A DNA stretch of 64,000 nt, taken from the NCBI GenBank assembly GCA_000827265.1, contig KN834749.1, forward strand, positions 1,291,500-1,355,499. The letters run 5' to 3'. How positions within the stretch are numbered: position 1 is the stretch's first letter; every line of letters begins with the position of its first letter. The notes under the pieces are model-generated. The model was not told where the DNA came from, made no database searches, and saw nothing but the letters and a program-made list of their open reading frames with translations. Shown here one piece after another: positions 33,424 to 44,234 of this stretch. Made by a program: the position numbers and the translations under genes. This DNA is from Collybiopsis luxurians FD-317 M1 (Eukaryota; Basidiomycota; Agaricomycetes; Agaricales; Omphalotaceae).

Positions 33424-33592
33424 TGAGAGATGGAAGAGAATGGAAGGAAGAGGGTGAGCAGCTGACTGAGGCCGGAAGAACGCGTCACGGGGTTGCCGAG
33501 AAGCCGAAATGAACAAATCAGAAATGGGCGCTTAACCGGGTACCCGGTGCTCCTTCCGGATTCCCCAGAATTCCACTTTGGACCGTGCACTC

Positions 33593-35931
33593 ATGGCGCA
33601 CGAGCCCCCCCAATCTCTCTCCCCGCTCTCCCCCATTACTGTCCCTGTTCTTGGTGATCGCGAAGGACGACCTGCATTTACAACAGCTCCATCAAGTAGA
33701 TCTCATACCCCTTTTCAAAAGAGATCTCTCTCTCCCGCCCCTTCAGAGTCCGAGTTCGAGTTTAATCCAAATTCAAATGCCAGCATTCGTAGAGCCATTC
33801 TCAGCTATGAAAATCTCGTCGCGTTGGCAGATGCACAAGAACGATTAAAGTATGTTCTCGCTAATCGGAAGGAGACGTTGAAGGAGGCTAGGAAGATGGT
33901 TTGGCGTGACAGAGGCGAACCTGTTGTAGAATTGGCAGATGCTGAAGAATGTTTAAGATGGGCCCTCAAAGGTGGACTTCGAGCCGCAGGCCTGGCTTTC
34001 AATATACGCGCCTGCTTCAATATAGTACTGGCTCTCATCCGACTTCCTTCAGTGCCCAAGTCAGTTATCCCTCCATTCCGTTATTATCAAATCTTACCTC
34101 GAATATCAGGAAACACTGGATAAACCTCATTCAGCGTGCTATATTCGGGCTGGACACGTTTCGTTTTGCCGCGATGCTTGGTTCTTTCGTTTCCCTTTAC
34201 AAATTTCTGCTCAACGCACTTCCTTTCGTAATTCCCTCAATTCGGACTCGTCAGAACGATTTCCCTTCTGCTTTCGATGACGAAGACGAAGAAGCCGGGG
34301 ACTCAATCCCCACCACCGTATTCGACGTTTCCGTCCCCCCGACCCCGAGTAACGCTCAGGCGCCATTACTATCGCATCAGAGGCAACGAACGGAGAGATT
34401 ATCTCTTTCAACACAGGCCCAACGAATTCTAATACGTAAGAAGACGAAGCGTTGGCATGCTGCCTTAGCCGGAGCGGTCGCAGGAGGTCTAGGGGTAAGG
34501 CATAAGTTCTTGAATTGGCGCGTGTTCACTATAGTATCTTTCAATCCAGGTTCTTTGGGAAACCAGAGGGAGACGGGTCACGATCGCTCAGCAAATGTTT
34601 GTGAGGTGACGATGAGCATAACCATGTGTTTTGAATATTTAGTATTTACGCTCTAACTCCTTTTGATTTATTCTGGCCGCAGAGGTTTGCAAGGATCGTA
34701 CAACTTGTATTCCAACAGATACCACTTTAACATTCCCCATGGCGATGTTCTCGTATTCTCGCTTGTGTGAGCTGATTCCCAAACTATTTTGAAACTTTGC
34801 CAGTTCATTTCTATCAGCTGCGGACAAATCCTATACGCGTTCCTATTGAGACCAGACTCTTTACCCCGTTCATACACAAATTGGTGCACTCTTTTTTCCT
34901 TCTTTCTGCTGTATGTCTACTCACCACTTTCTTAGGGTGGCATCTGCAGCTAAAGTGCCCCATGCATGCCTGCGCATGAACTATGATATGGTTCGAAATC
35001 ATACCGTAAACCCGCAAGACGTGGATTCGATCATAGCGCGACCCGAAATCACACCTTCAAACAGGGCCTCCCTTTTGAATCTGAAAGATACATTTTTTAA
35101 ATTGCAAGCACTTTCTCCAGGAGAGGTAATGCCATACTTTCCTCATTATGCTACTTGTGCAGCTATCCATCCCGCTCAAAGTAATGGCATTCATTTTTTG
35201 TTTTGTTGCCCGTTGACTTATGCTTTTCTAGCTTCATGTTGGTCGGTACCTACCGTGAGGTTCTTTGAGGTAGCTAAATGGATGCTACCAATTTATGGCG
35301 CGCTGCATTTTGTCCCTGCTGTGTTATTCAAACGATCAACGTTTATGAAGAACCCTTGGAAAGTTTTGATAAAGGCGGCTATCGGAACTGGTAGAAGTAG
35401 TTCATTCTTGGGTCCGTTTATTGTTCCTCATTATTGAGTTGAAATTTAACCAAGATCGTAGGTCTATTCGTTATAATCTACCAAGGCATAAACTGCTTTA
35501 AAAATCAATCTCACGAGTACCTGTCGACCTTGTCGTCAGATTCCCCCCTTTACCCGATCGTTCAAACAATCCCCAAGTCTGTCATCGACTTGTTGATCTC
35601 CAAATACTCATTTTTCGTTCCCGGACTATTTTCAGGGCTTGCGCTCCTGTTAGAGGAGAAAAGGCGTAGACCTGAGCTGGCAATGTATGTTCTACCAAAA
35701 GGGTTGGAAAGCCTCTGGATCGTTGCAACTGGTAAAGTAGGACTGAAGAGATGGAAAGGTTCTGAAAGCCTGTTGACGGCAATAGGAATGGCGATGGTCA
35801 TGGTATGTTCTCCTCGTCGTCACGATACCTTGACCAATCCAGTCCCTTTTCAGAGCACCTATCAGAACGACCCTCAACATCTTTCAGGATTGGTTCGAAG
35901 AATATTGTATCAGTTCATTGGACCGAACTAG
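33593..35931 (+). CDS. TMEM135-like multi-pass membrane protein
   Basis: ATG at 33593 (MAHEPPQSLSPLSPITVPVL); an earlier in-frame TTG at 33578 is not needed. After a Ser/Pro lead, exons carry LRAAGLAFNIRACFNIVLAL, FGLDTFRFAAMLGSFVSLYK, RWHAALAGAVAGGLGV, RGLQGSYN, IPHGDVLVFSLV and CGQILYAFLLRPDSLPRSY. Then come ASAAKVPHACLRMNYDMVRN, RFFEVAKWMLPIYGALHFVP, VEEKRRR-like EEKRRRPELAMYVLPKGLES and TYQNDPQHLSGLVRRILYQF, ending IGPN. At least seven introns. These blocks match fungal proteins related to TMEM135, an animal protein of peroxisomes and mitochondria linked to lipid metabolism and fission; the fungal role is not known to me. Divergent from AFG3, start codons 169 bp apart. TAG at 35929-35931. 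Confidence 0.75.
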
Positions 35932-36099
35932 GCCTGCTTTCAGATATAAATTTCCTAGTCTAGTTTCATTGTAATACTCGTAGAGATTGTAGACTTGAGA
36001 CTACACCGAGTCCCAATATTTGTCATTCAGCTCACGTGGAACCTGCGGTTGAAACTCTTTTCTCGTCAGTCTTCAGACTGCCACGATACGACACGGAGA

Positions 36100-37668
36100 A
36101 TGGTCGCCTTCGGGACACCGTTTCAATGCCTCACCTATTCCCTCTTGGTTCTGCCCCCTCTACTTTTGACGACCTATTTTCTCGCTGCGTTTCCTAAACC
36201 GCCCGAGCCTATAATAATCTATCCTGGCTTATCGAGTTTACCACGCCATTTGAAGACCTGGTCTATCTATCCAGAGAATTTCTACGGTAACGAAGGTGCC
36301 TATGTAAAATTTCCCTATGGAAAAGTAAGCTTCAATCCTCCCGTTGCTAGAGATATACTCAATTGGGTATTAGACGCGTTACTGGTTGATGGGCCCCAAG
36401 GAGAGTGACAAGAAGGTGCTACTTTCACCCTGCGGTTTGACATAAAATGAAACTAATATGATATTCAGATCGTTCTTATTCATGGCTTATCGATTCCTGC
36501 AATGATATGGAAGGATGTTGCTTTCAGTCTCGCTGCAAAAGGATATCGCGTTCTGGTTTACGGTTAGTTAAATCGTCCATTTCTTGTGTCCCCGTTCTTT
36601 ATCTTTTTACCAGATCTATATGGTCGCGGATACTCTGATATACCACAAACCAAATACGACAGTAACTTATACATTACCCAGCTTGCTCTATTGATGCAAC
36701 ATATCAAGTGGGATAAGGCTTATATCGCGGGTGTTTCTATGGTTCGTCTTGTTCACCCTTAGATTCTCTGTCTCATTGTCCCGTTCAGGGAGGCGGAATA
36801 GCGGCTTCATTCGCAGCTTCTTTTCCAGACCTGGTGGAAGACAGAGTGATTATTATCGCATCCGCCGGACTGGTTTCTGTGAGTCTTTCATCAACATGCT
36901 TGAGAATTCAGTGGCCTGATACTTCATTCAAGATCTCGGATTTGTCACGTACTACGAAAATCATGTCCTTACCACTAGTTCAAGCTTTGACTTCCAGCTT
37001 TGTTGCTCAAGTGCGTCCTTGAGACCCGCTTTTCAATTCCTTCAGCTTGCATCTGATGCCTCCATCTAGAAATTTCTTCAGCGTCTAACGGATACTTCAA
37101 ATGAAATGACTCCAGTCAACCCTACAGACGAAGTATGCAGTTTTTTTTTTTTTACAGTTTTTGCCAACACTATTGACTTTAACGCCAGATTGTCCGTCTA
37201 CAATCGGCTCATTTGCTAGGTTATAATGGAGCCATTTCTTCTTCGCTCCGGGAAGGTAATTGAGCGAAATTTTTTTCCTACGCTCTTGTTCTAATTCTGA
37301 ACGAAATCTCTAGGTCCCGTGCGAGGCGAATATAGGAGTTTTTCCAGTGAAGTATGGAACTCGAGGAGGCTACTGCTTATCCACGTAAGTAAAAATGTCC
37401 TGAACTAGGTCGTTCCTCTTCAAACTTACTCAACGGAACTCCAGGGCACAAACGAGTGAGTAACTTTAACCGGAATTTCAGCATTCACTTACGAGACTCA
37501 TCTATCAGCGATTCGATCCCGTACAAGTATGCCTCTTTGATTCAATCTATACTACCTCAAAATTGTCGATCGAAAATTGTGACTATTGAAGGAGGCGGCC
37601 ACGACTTGACCATCAGCCATCCCACTTTCATCGTAGACCAAATAGACCAATGGATTCGGTCTCCATAA
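36100..37668 (+). CDS. Membrane-anchored alpha/beta hydrolase
   Basis: ATG at 36100 (MVAFGTPFQCLTYSLLVLPP) leads into a hydrophobic N-terminal segment (LLVLPPLLLTTYFLAAF) that is likely a signal anchor. The hydrolase fold follows: RYWLMGPKESDKK, IVLIHGLSIPAMIWKDVAFS (HG oxyanion region), DLYGRGYSDIP, the nucleophile elbow GVSMGG (Ser), FAASFPDLVEDRVIIIASAG, and near the end VTIEGGGHDLTISHP (catalytic His). The gene is broken by about eight short introns; some exons, for example the 42-nt piece at about 36370-36411 carrying RYWLMGPKESDKK, are small. Substrate is unknown; the fold covers lipases, epoxide hydrolases and others. It follows the TMEM135-like gene by 168 bp on the same strand. TAA at 37666-37668. 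Confidence 0.8.
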
Positions 37669-37956
37669 TCACATCTTCCTATTTATTTTTTTACGTCAAA
37701 GCTTTCTGCTGTATCCTCGTCCCCACGTTGTAATCTGTTCTCCCTCTAGATTAGTTGCCGTCTGCTACTGTGACGCCGCAGTAACACTATTTACTTATCG
37801 TTCTGGTTCAGTTACTTGATCTTTATCGTCTTCATTCATGCGCTGCATTTTACCTCCCTTTGTGCTTCTCTGTATTTCTGGCCACCGTTGCACTGTGTAT
37901 CATGCTCATTGCTATTCGCTTAGTGCTTGTCATCATTCACTACCTACTACATATCT
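37669..37956. other. Convergent 3' region between hydrolase and WRAP73-like gene
   Basis: About 290 bp of CT-rich sequence on the plus strand between two stops. Likely 3' UTRs only. Confidence 0.4.
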
Positions 37957-39982
37957 TTATATCTGGTCAATATTAGAACTTTTGTGACTCGGTATACCAT
38001 GTCCAACATTTGGAGCCTCTTCTTCCTCTACTTCGAACGCACAACAAAATGTCTCCTTGTCCAGAAGAATTAGACCCTTTCCATCCCCGGACCAAGAAAT
38101 TTCTCGAGCATTGAACTCCTCTGGAAATACCATCCGTTTGAAAGGAAGTATTGGACAAAAGACTGAAAAACTTACTCGCAGGAACACCAATACACTCTGC
38201 CATCTCCTCTTGCTCTCCAGCCTCGCTTTCCCATTCATCACTCCAGATGTAGATACTTCGATTGCCACAGCATAAGGCTAAGAAACCTTTCCGAACAGGA
38301 TTCCAACGGGCTTGAAGTATTGGTTGCGAATGCAGGAGAATAGCTCGTAGATGTGGAACAAACGTTTCATTCGCTGAGGGAAAACTGTAAAGATGAGCGA
38401 CCGTTGGGGTAGTTTCTAACTGCGACTATCAGTACCCGTCCCCAAGAGGGAGGGAGACCAGCAATCACCGTATCGAACAAGTAGCAGACTGCCAGTCTGG
38501 TTCCATTCCAGTTGAACCGCCCCACTTTTCGGCTTTGCCTTGGTGTGATCAACTTTGTTCAACATGAGGGTGTGCGGAGCTCGCAATTTTTCATCTAGTT
38601 TCGCGACAGGTCAGAGGCTGAGTTATATTTCTGTGGTTATCTAAACATACACGACAGAAAGCCTCTGCCTTCTGTTGACTCGAGCCATTTTTGGGGTTCC
38701 CGCCAGATTGCCTGTACAACGGTCATTTCGATAGCTCGAGTCGGATAGCGCTTCAAGATGACTGACCACGCCTGAAGGTACTTTGCTTGAAAGTTCGAAT
38801 GATGCAACTGGGGACCAGCTCAGAGCATCAAGAATATACACCTTTTTGACTCTTTCTTTAGCATGCTCAACACGCTGGCATCAACATGATTTATTCACTT
38901 TGTCGTCCCATCCAGCGACGGCAAGAAACACTCCACTTGGGTGCCAGGCGACAGTGCGAATACCCAAAACTGGTTCTGGTTCTGGGGCAAACTTCTTTAG
39001 ACAATGGCCCGCAAGAGTCAATATGTATAGTTTGTACTACGACGAGATATGGTCAGAATTTCTGAGGACAAGCTTCGAACAATCACACCTCCAATGGTCC
39101 TTCCCAGACGGCAATGTGATTCCCGGAAGGAGATAGGGAGAATGAGGCTAGAGACGATGTCGGCAATGGAAAATGCTACAAAGAGTATCCAAGACTCTCA
39201 ATTGCAGGAGAGAGAAAAAAAAAAAAAGAAAAAAAACTTGCGCGAACTAATTTGTAAGCATCTGAGGCATCGTATAATCCTAGCGTGTCTTTAGACTTGT
39301 GGCGTTCGGCTAAAGCAAAATATCGACCATCGGCTCGGAACGCATAACCTGCCATGAGAGAAAGCGCGCCATCTTGTTAAATAACGGTGAAAGTACCTTT
39401 ATCAGGATAGAGTGGAAACTGAATATAGGTCGAGGAGCCTGTTACTAGAGACCAGACGGTGACCCTCAACTGCCATACAACCCAGTTAAAAATGACACGG
39501 CTGTAGAACTGCGACTGCTACTAACACCCCATTGAGAGAAGCATAAAATGGTCCTGCCATCAGGAGCCCAGATTGCTTTGACGAGACCTAAAGGATTTCA
39601 GGGATCAATAACATACAAGAGATACATGAGTCGGAATTTCGGCACCCTCTGCACCGCAATCTATACGAGCCCTCCAATCTTCATCGCGCAATTTGAAAAC
39701 CTGAACGACACCACCTTTGGCAGAAGCGGCCAAGATATATTCAGAGTCGCAAGACCAGCCAATATGAGAGATAGTGAGATGACCTTCCTCCAGATGAGGT
39801 CGAGGTGATTTCGAGATTGGTTTAGTGGCAGAATCTGAATGAAGAAGCCAGGTTCTAGATATTTGAAAAGTTTCTGATCTCCTCACGATGAGTCGATCCT
39901 GGGTAGCAGTCAAGATAAAATTTGCGCCTGGACTGAACGCGACCAGAAATGCGGTATGTTTGTAGAGCTCTGTGAAGTCCAT
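37957..39982 (-). CDS. WD-repeat protein of the WRAP73/WDR8 family
   Basis: WRAP73/WDR8 proteins act at spindle poles and centrosomes and in fungi with a kinesin-14 complex. ATG at 39982-39980 opens MDFTELYKHTAFLVAFSPGA, the typical start, followed by NFILTATQDRLIVRRSETFQ and ISHIGWSCDSEYILAASAKG. Later blocks on further exons include PDKGYAFRADGRYFALAERH, LGIRTVAWHPSGVFLAVAGW, VYILDALSWSPVASFEL, KPKSGAVQLEWNQTGSLLLV and ILQARWNPVRKGFLALCCG. The gene has about ten introns; one contains a long A/T tract at about 39210-39235. The final exon carries ISWSGDGKGLILLDKETFCC and an acidic end, stop at 37959-37957. Divergent from uS17m (start codons 83 bp apart). Confidence 0.85.
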
Positions 39983-40065
39983 TGATGAAGGGGACCACTC
40001 ACGTGCAAACGGTCCGGAAAACCAAATTCGGAAATGGTGCAGCATCCAGCTTTCTCTCTACCAAA

Positions 40066-40536
40066 ATGCCACCCATGGCTTTCAGAGGATTGGTGACCAA
40101 AGTGGGTTTTATGGACAAGACTGCAACGGTTACAGTAACTCGTTGGGTATTGCATAAAATAACTTTGAAGGTGTGCATTTCGACTCATTTACCACTATAA
40201 TATCCAGTTCTCAAAAAAAACAAAAAAAGCGCATAGAACGAACGAAAAAGTATCTGACCCATGATCCTGAAAATAGTGCGAATATCTTTCAACCTTTGAG
40301 ATACGCCTTACGCTCATATCTGCTCACTAGAATTGCAGAAGGATGATATAGTCATCATTCGCAATTGTCCACCCGTCTCTGCGAGGAAACGCTTCAAGTT
40401 GGAGAAAATTATCAACAGCCCAGAAACGGAGCGGGCCAAAATGCGTGCACGTAGGGCAGCAGAGCAAGCAAGTTCAACTCCCATGGATGTATCCCCAACG
40501 TCTGCGTTGCGCACATTATTATCAGAGCAATTATGA
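40066..40536 (+). CDS. MRPS17: Mitochondrial ribosomal protein uS17m
   Basis: Small-subunit mitochondrial ribosomal protein with an OB fold. ATG at 40066 (MPPMAFRGLVTKVGFMDKTA). Exon 1 ends TRWVLHKITLK at 40170. Intron 1 is best read as 40171-40229 (59 nt), ending in an A-rich AAAAAAAG acceptor, so that exon 2 starts RIERTKKYLTHDPEN; this aligns without a gap to the bacterial uS17 spacing. The closer ATCCAG at 40207 would give a 37-nt intron and a frameshift. Intron 2 runs from GTGCGA after EN to the CACTAG acceptor, giving KLQKDDIVIIRNCPPVSARK and RFKLEKIINSPETE. It ends LRTLLSEQL with TGA at 40534-40536. Stops 69 bp from convergent prefoldin 6. Confidence 0.88.
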
Positions 40537-40605
40537 CTTGCTCTCTATAACATACACTAATCTACTCAGACGGCTGACCCTGCTGTTGGATCTTTGTTTG
40601 GATTT

Positions 40606-41096
40606 CTACAATCTAATGTTGCGATTCAGATCAGCTCGTCGTCTCTGAGGATGCGAGGACAGATCACGCACTTCAGACTTCTTGTTTTCCGACTTGGTTT
40701 CAATATCTTTGAGCTGCGTCTCTATCCGTTTTCTAGTACAGTAATTTAGAGTCAACTTCAGTACAAATTAGAACACGTACATCTCCCCTCGAATGAATTC
40801 CAGTCGAGTATCCACAGTACTTTTAGCTTCTGTCTGATCCTGCTTCACGAGCACCGGTCCAATTTGCTTGTAGATGGCATTCTCAGGTGTCAGAGACGCG
40901 AATTCCTGGATGTCCTAATCAGAAACAGCAGGATTGGATAAGATAAGGAATGCACCTTTTTCACCAGCTCATTTTCGGACAGCTGAGCATCAAGCTTCTG
41001 TCTCGCTTCTACGGCTCTGCTGAGATCAGCTTGGATTTTTTGAAAATCTACCGAAGCAGCTTGCAGCTTTTCTCGCAATGACTGTAAGGAAGACAT
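40606..41096 (-). CDS. YKE2: Prefoldin subunit 6
   Basis: Beta-type prefoldin subunit, part of the six-subunit jellyfish-shaped chaperone that hands actin and tubulin to CCT. ATG at 41096-41094 (MSSLQSLREKLQAASVDFQK). The first coiled coil (IQADLSRAVEARQKLDAQLS), the beta-hairpin region (FASLTPENAIYKQIGPVLVK) and the second coiled coil (KSTVDTRLEFIRGE then RIETQLKDIETKSENKKSEV) are in the correct order, across two short introns. The end, RRRADLNRNIRL, is a little longer and more basic than the usual subunit 6 tail. TAG at 40608-40606. Divergent from GGT. Confidence 0.92.
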
Positions 41097-41230
41097 TTTA
41101 TCAGGCGGCAGCTGACGGTCCGTTTTTGGATAAAGCCGTGGGCATGATTCCGCCTTATCCAGATCCTGCTTTTAGTTTTACAGAAATCTTCGGGATGCAC
41201 ACGGACTCCCGAGACTGGGGTCATGAAGAG

Positions 41231-41240
41231 TATATATATA
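41231..41240 (+). promoter_or_regulatory. TATA box of the gamma-glutamyltranspeptidase gene
   Basis: TATATATATA followed by AGTAGA lies about 37-46 bp upstream of the GGT ATG inside the 180-bp divergent interval shared with prefoldin 6. Consensus and position only. Confidence 0.55.
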
Positions 41241-41276
41241 AGTAGATTTTTCTCATCGTTCCCTCCAGCTTTAACA

Positions 41277-44022
41277 ATGTCACCCGTTAAAATCGAGTGG
41301 TCCAAAGTTGATTCCCCAGAACTTGTTCTGCAGCAGTTCCCTTCTCGTCGCTCTGTAGTCTACGGAACAAAAGGTATCGTCTCGTCATCCCAGCCGTTGG
41401 CTACAGAGGCTGGACTGGAGATTCTCCGTAAGGGCGGTAATGCAGGTACGTTTTTGCTCGGTACAAAGGTCTCAACAGCCCTTGAGCAAATACTTCAGCT
41501 GACGCTGCGGTGGCAACCTCTGCCGCCTTGAACGTAACTGAACCCAGTTGCTGTGGCATTGGAGGGTGAGATATGTCGACCTTTCCCACTATATTTCCTG
41601 ACAAAACCCAGAGATGCCTTTTGTCTGTTCTTCGACGCAAAAACCAAGCAAGTTAAGGCGTTAAACGGATCTGGACGGTCACCTGAGAAGTTGACCTTGG
41701 AATATGCCCGATCTCGCGGTTTGACTGGACGCTCCATACCCACTACTGACCTGAACGCGGTTACTGTCCCAGGTGAGCGTTTTCGTAGCGTGGTTCGTTA
41801 CACTCTCTGAATCCTGTGTCAAGGTGCTGCTGCTGCCTGGGTCGACACTGTTGAAAAATTTGGAAGTGGCAAGCTTTCTGTTGCCGATGTTCTGGCCCCA
41901 GCCATCCGATTGGCTGAGGAAGGGTAAGAAAACTAATGGTTTGATCTCTTGGAGGCCTACTCACTCACACCTGCTTTAGAGTTCCGGTTTCTGAAATTCA
42001 CAGCTTCGGCGTAAGTGATCATGGTTCCAGGGTTATTCTTTGTGGACTGACACTATCTCCTTCGGAAGTGGCAACGTTCAGAAGTTAGTTGAATCAAGCT
42101 CACTTCAGATGCTTGTGGTTTTCTGATCACCATCCCATTATCCAGAATCTCATAAAGAATGCATCACCGAATGGCCACGAAATGCTTTTGAATGGAAAAG
42201 CACCTCTTCCTGGCCAGGTTGTGAAGCTCCCAAATCTTGCAAAAACTTTCCGCGAAGTTGCAGAGAAGGGAAAGGATGGCTTTTACAAAGGTCGTATTGC
42301 ACAGGCCATTGTAGAGTTGATTCAAAGCAAAGGAGGCGTTATGGAGTTGGAAGACCTCGCAAAACACGAAACCTCATTTGTTGAGCCCATACACTATACG
42401 TACGCTAATGAACTCAAGGTCTATGAGGTATGAGCAAGTCCAAGCTCTGCAGCTATCCAGAACTGACTTGACCTAGTGTCCTCCCAATGGGCAAGGTCTG
42501 TATAATCTACTCCGACCTACCACAAGCAACTTCTGACTTTCAGCAGGAATTACCGCACTCATAGCTCTCGGAATCCTCGAGAGCTTGCAGGGTCAAGGCA
42601 TTGTCAAACCATTGCTCGACATGGAGCATAATTCCCCAGAGTATCTCCACATTCTCGTTGAGGCTATGAGGTCTGTCTGGTCAATTATCTAAACAACACT
42701 GGCTGATTTTTTAACACTAGATTAGCTTTCTCAGGTACGATCCATGCTTTCGTCCCGCCCGTGTTCTTACCGCAAACTGCAGACACTCAGTACTACGTCA
42801 CCGATCCCGATGTTGCATACATACCAGTTAAAGAACTGCTCAGCAAGGTAGGGTATATAGTTGGACTATTTGGATGTAAACTCTACAATCCACCTCGCTG
42901 TGCAGGATTATCTAGGCAAGAGGGCCCAATTGATTGACCCTGCAAAGACAAATCCTCAAGTTGTGCACGTAAATCACTTTTTTGTTTGCCCCCATGATCG
43001 ACCCATAGCTTGCGTTCCAGGGAAAACCTGTAAACTCATCTGACACAGTTTACTTCTCCGGTATGTGACATTGCTTTAATCCTTGTTGCTGTCGACTTGA
43101 TCTCCCGAGACAGTCACGGACCAATGGGGCAATGCCTGTAGTTTTATACAGAGCAACTATGCTGGTGCGTAATCTAGTTCTCTCCCTCTCGGAGTTTATT
43201 TATCTCATCTCAATATTATTCAGGCTTCGGAACTGCTGGTAATGTTGACAGAACCTAATCAACTCCTTCGCATGCTGATCTTTTCCCAGCCATACCAAAG
43301 GGATGCGGATTTACTTTACAAAACCGAGGGAGCGGTTTTGTGTTGCAAGAAGGTCATCCAAATATGCTAGAGGTTTGTTCTTGACCATCTATAGGTTTCT
43401 GTATCTCTCAATAATGCATTTTAATAGGGCGGGAAAAGACCTTGTACTGGATTTCATTTACTCAAGTGCGCATCTAACCTAAAAGTGCAGACCACACCAT
43501 TATTCCTTGCATGGTGACTAGGAATGATGAGCTCTTCCTCAGTTATGGCGTTATGGGTGGATTCATGCAGGTATGTGACAAGTTCAAGCAAAGTTGTGGC
43601 AATCATCCCACTTTTTAAAGCCCCAGGGACATGTTCAAGTTTTACTAAACATTCTGCGTGGACTTACACCCCAAGCTGCTCTAGATGCTCCCCGTTTCTG
43701 TATCTCAGCTGGTAGTCCCGATTCTCAGAACATGGCAACCGGCACCCCAGGAGATGTGAATAGTGAGGTGTATTTTGAAGAAGGCATTCCAGATGAAACG
43801 ATACAGAAGTTGCGGGGTAGGTGATCCAAACTTAAGCTAGGTTTTTCTCTAATAAGGACTTCCAAAGACATGGGACACGACGCTCGCGTAGCCAAGGGTT
43901 TCAGTCGAAGCATAATGGGTCGAGGGCAGATCATTCAGAGGATAACCGATACCTCAGGTCAGCTAGTCTGGGCTGCTGGGTCGGACCCTCGGGCGGACGG
44001 ACATGCTGCAGCTCAGATTTGA
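41277..44022 (+). CDS. Gamma-glutamyltranspeptidase-like (Ntn-hydrolase)
   Basis: GGT-family enzyme that transfers or hydrolyses gamma-glutamyl groups (glutathione and relatives); bacterial-type architecture, no membrane anchor or signal peptide at the start ([20 protein letters not shown]). Key blocks: [75 protein letters not shown], then the autoprocessing Thr in [45 protein letters not shown] and [17 protein letters not shown]. Ends HAAAQI, TGA at 44020-44022. More than a dozen introns; several exons are 14-19 nt (42069-42083, 42477-42495, 42721-42734, 43224-43238). The frame is intact only with these, so it should not be mistaken for a pseudogene. It most resembles the YwrD-like GGT branch, with activity unproven. 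Confidence 0.88.
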
Positions 44023-44234
44023 AATCAGATACGCGAGAAATACAGCGATAAGTTAAGTGATATGTATACATAGTACATACCCGGGTTGCATTGTCCATTA
44101 AGAAAACGTAAAGATACAGTCTCGATATACTTGACAGTCCAGCTCACGTCTAATCGATTATCACATCCTTCGCTGCCTCTCACTACCCTCTAGTGAAGCA
44201 ATCAACAAGCAAGGACGTGAAGAAGATAATTGTG

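Noticed and set aside
41277..44022. GGT as a degraded gene
   Set aside because: Short exons restore the frame, the processing Thr and surrounding motifs are intact.
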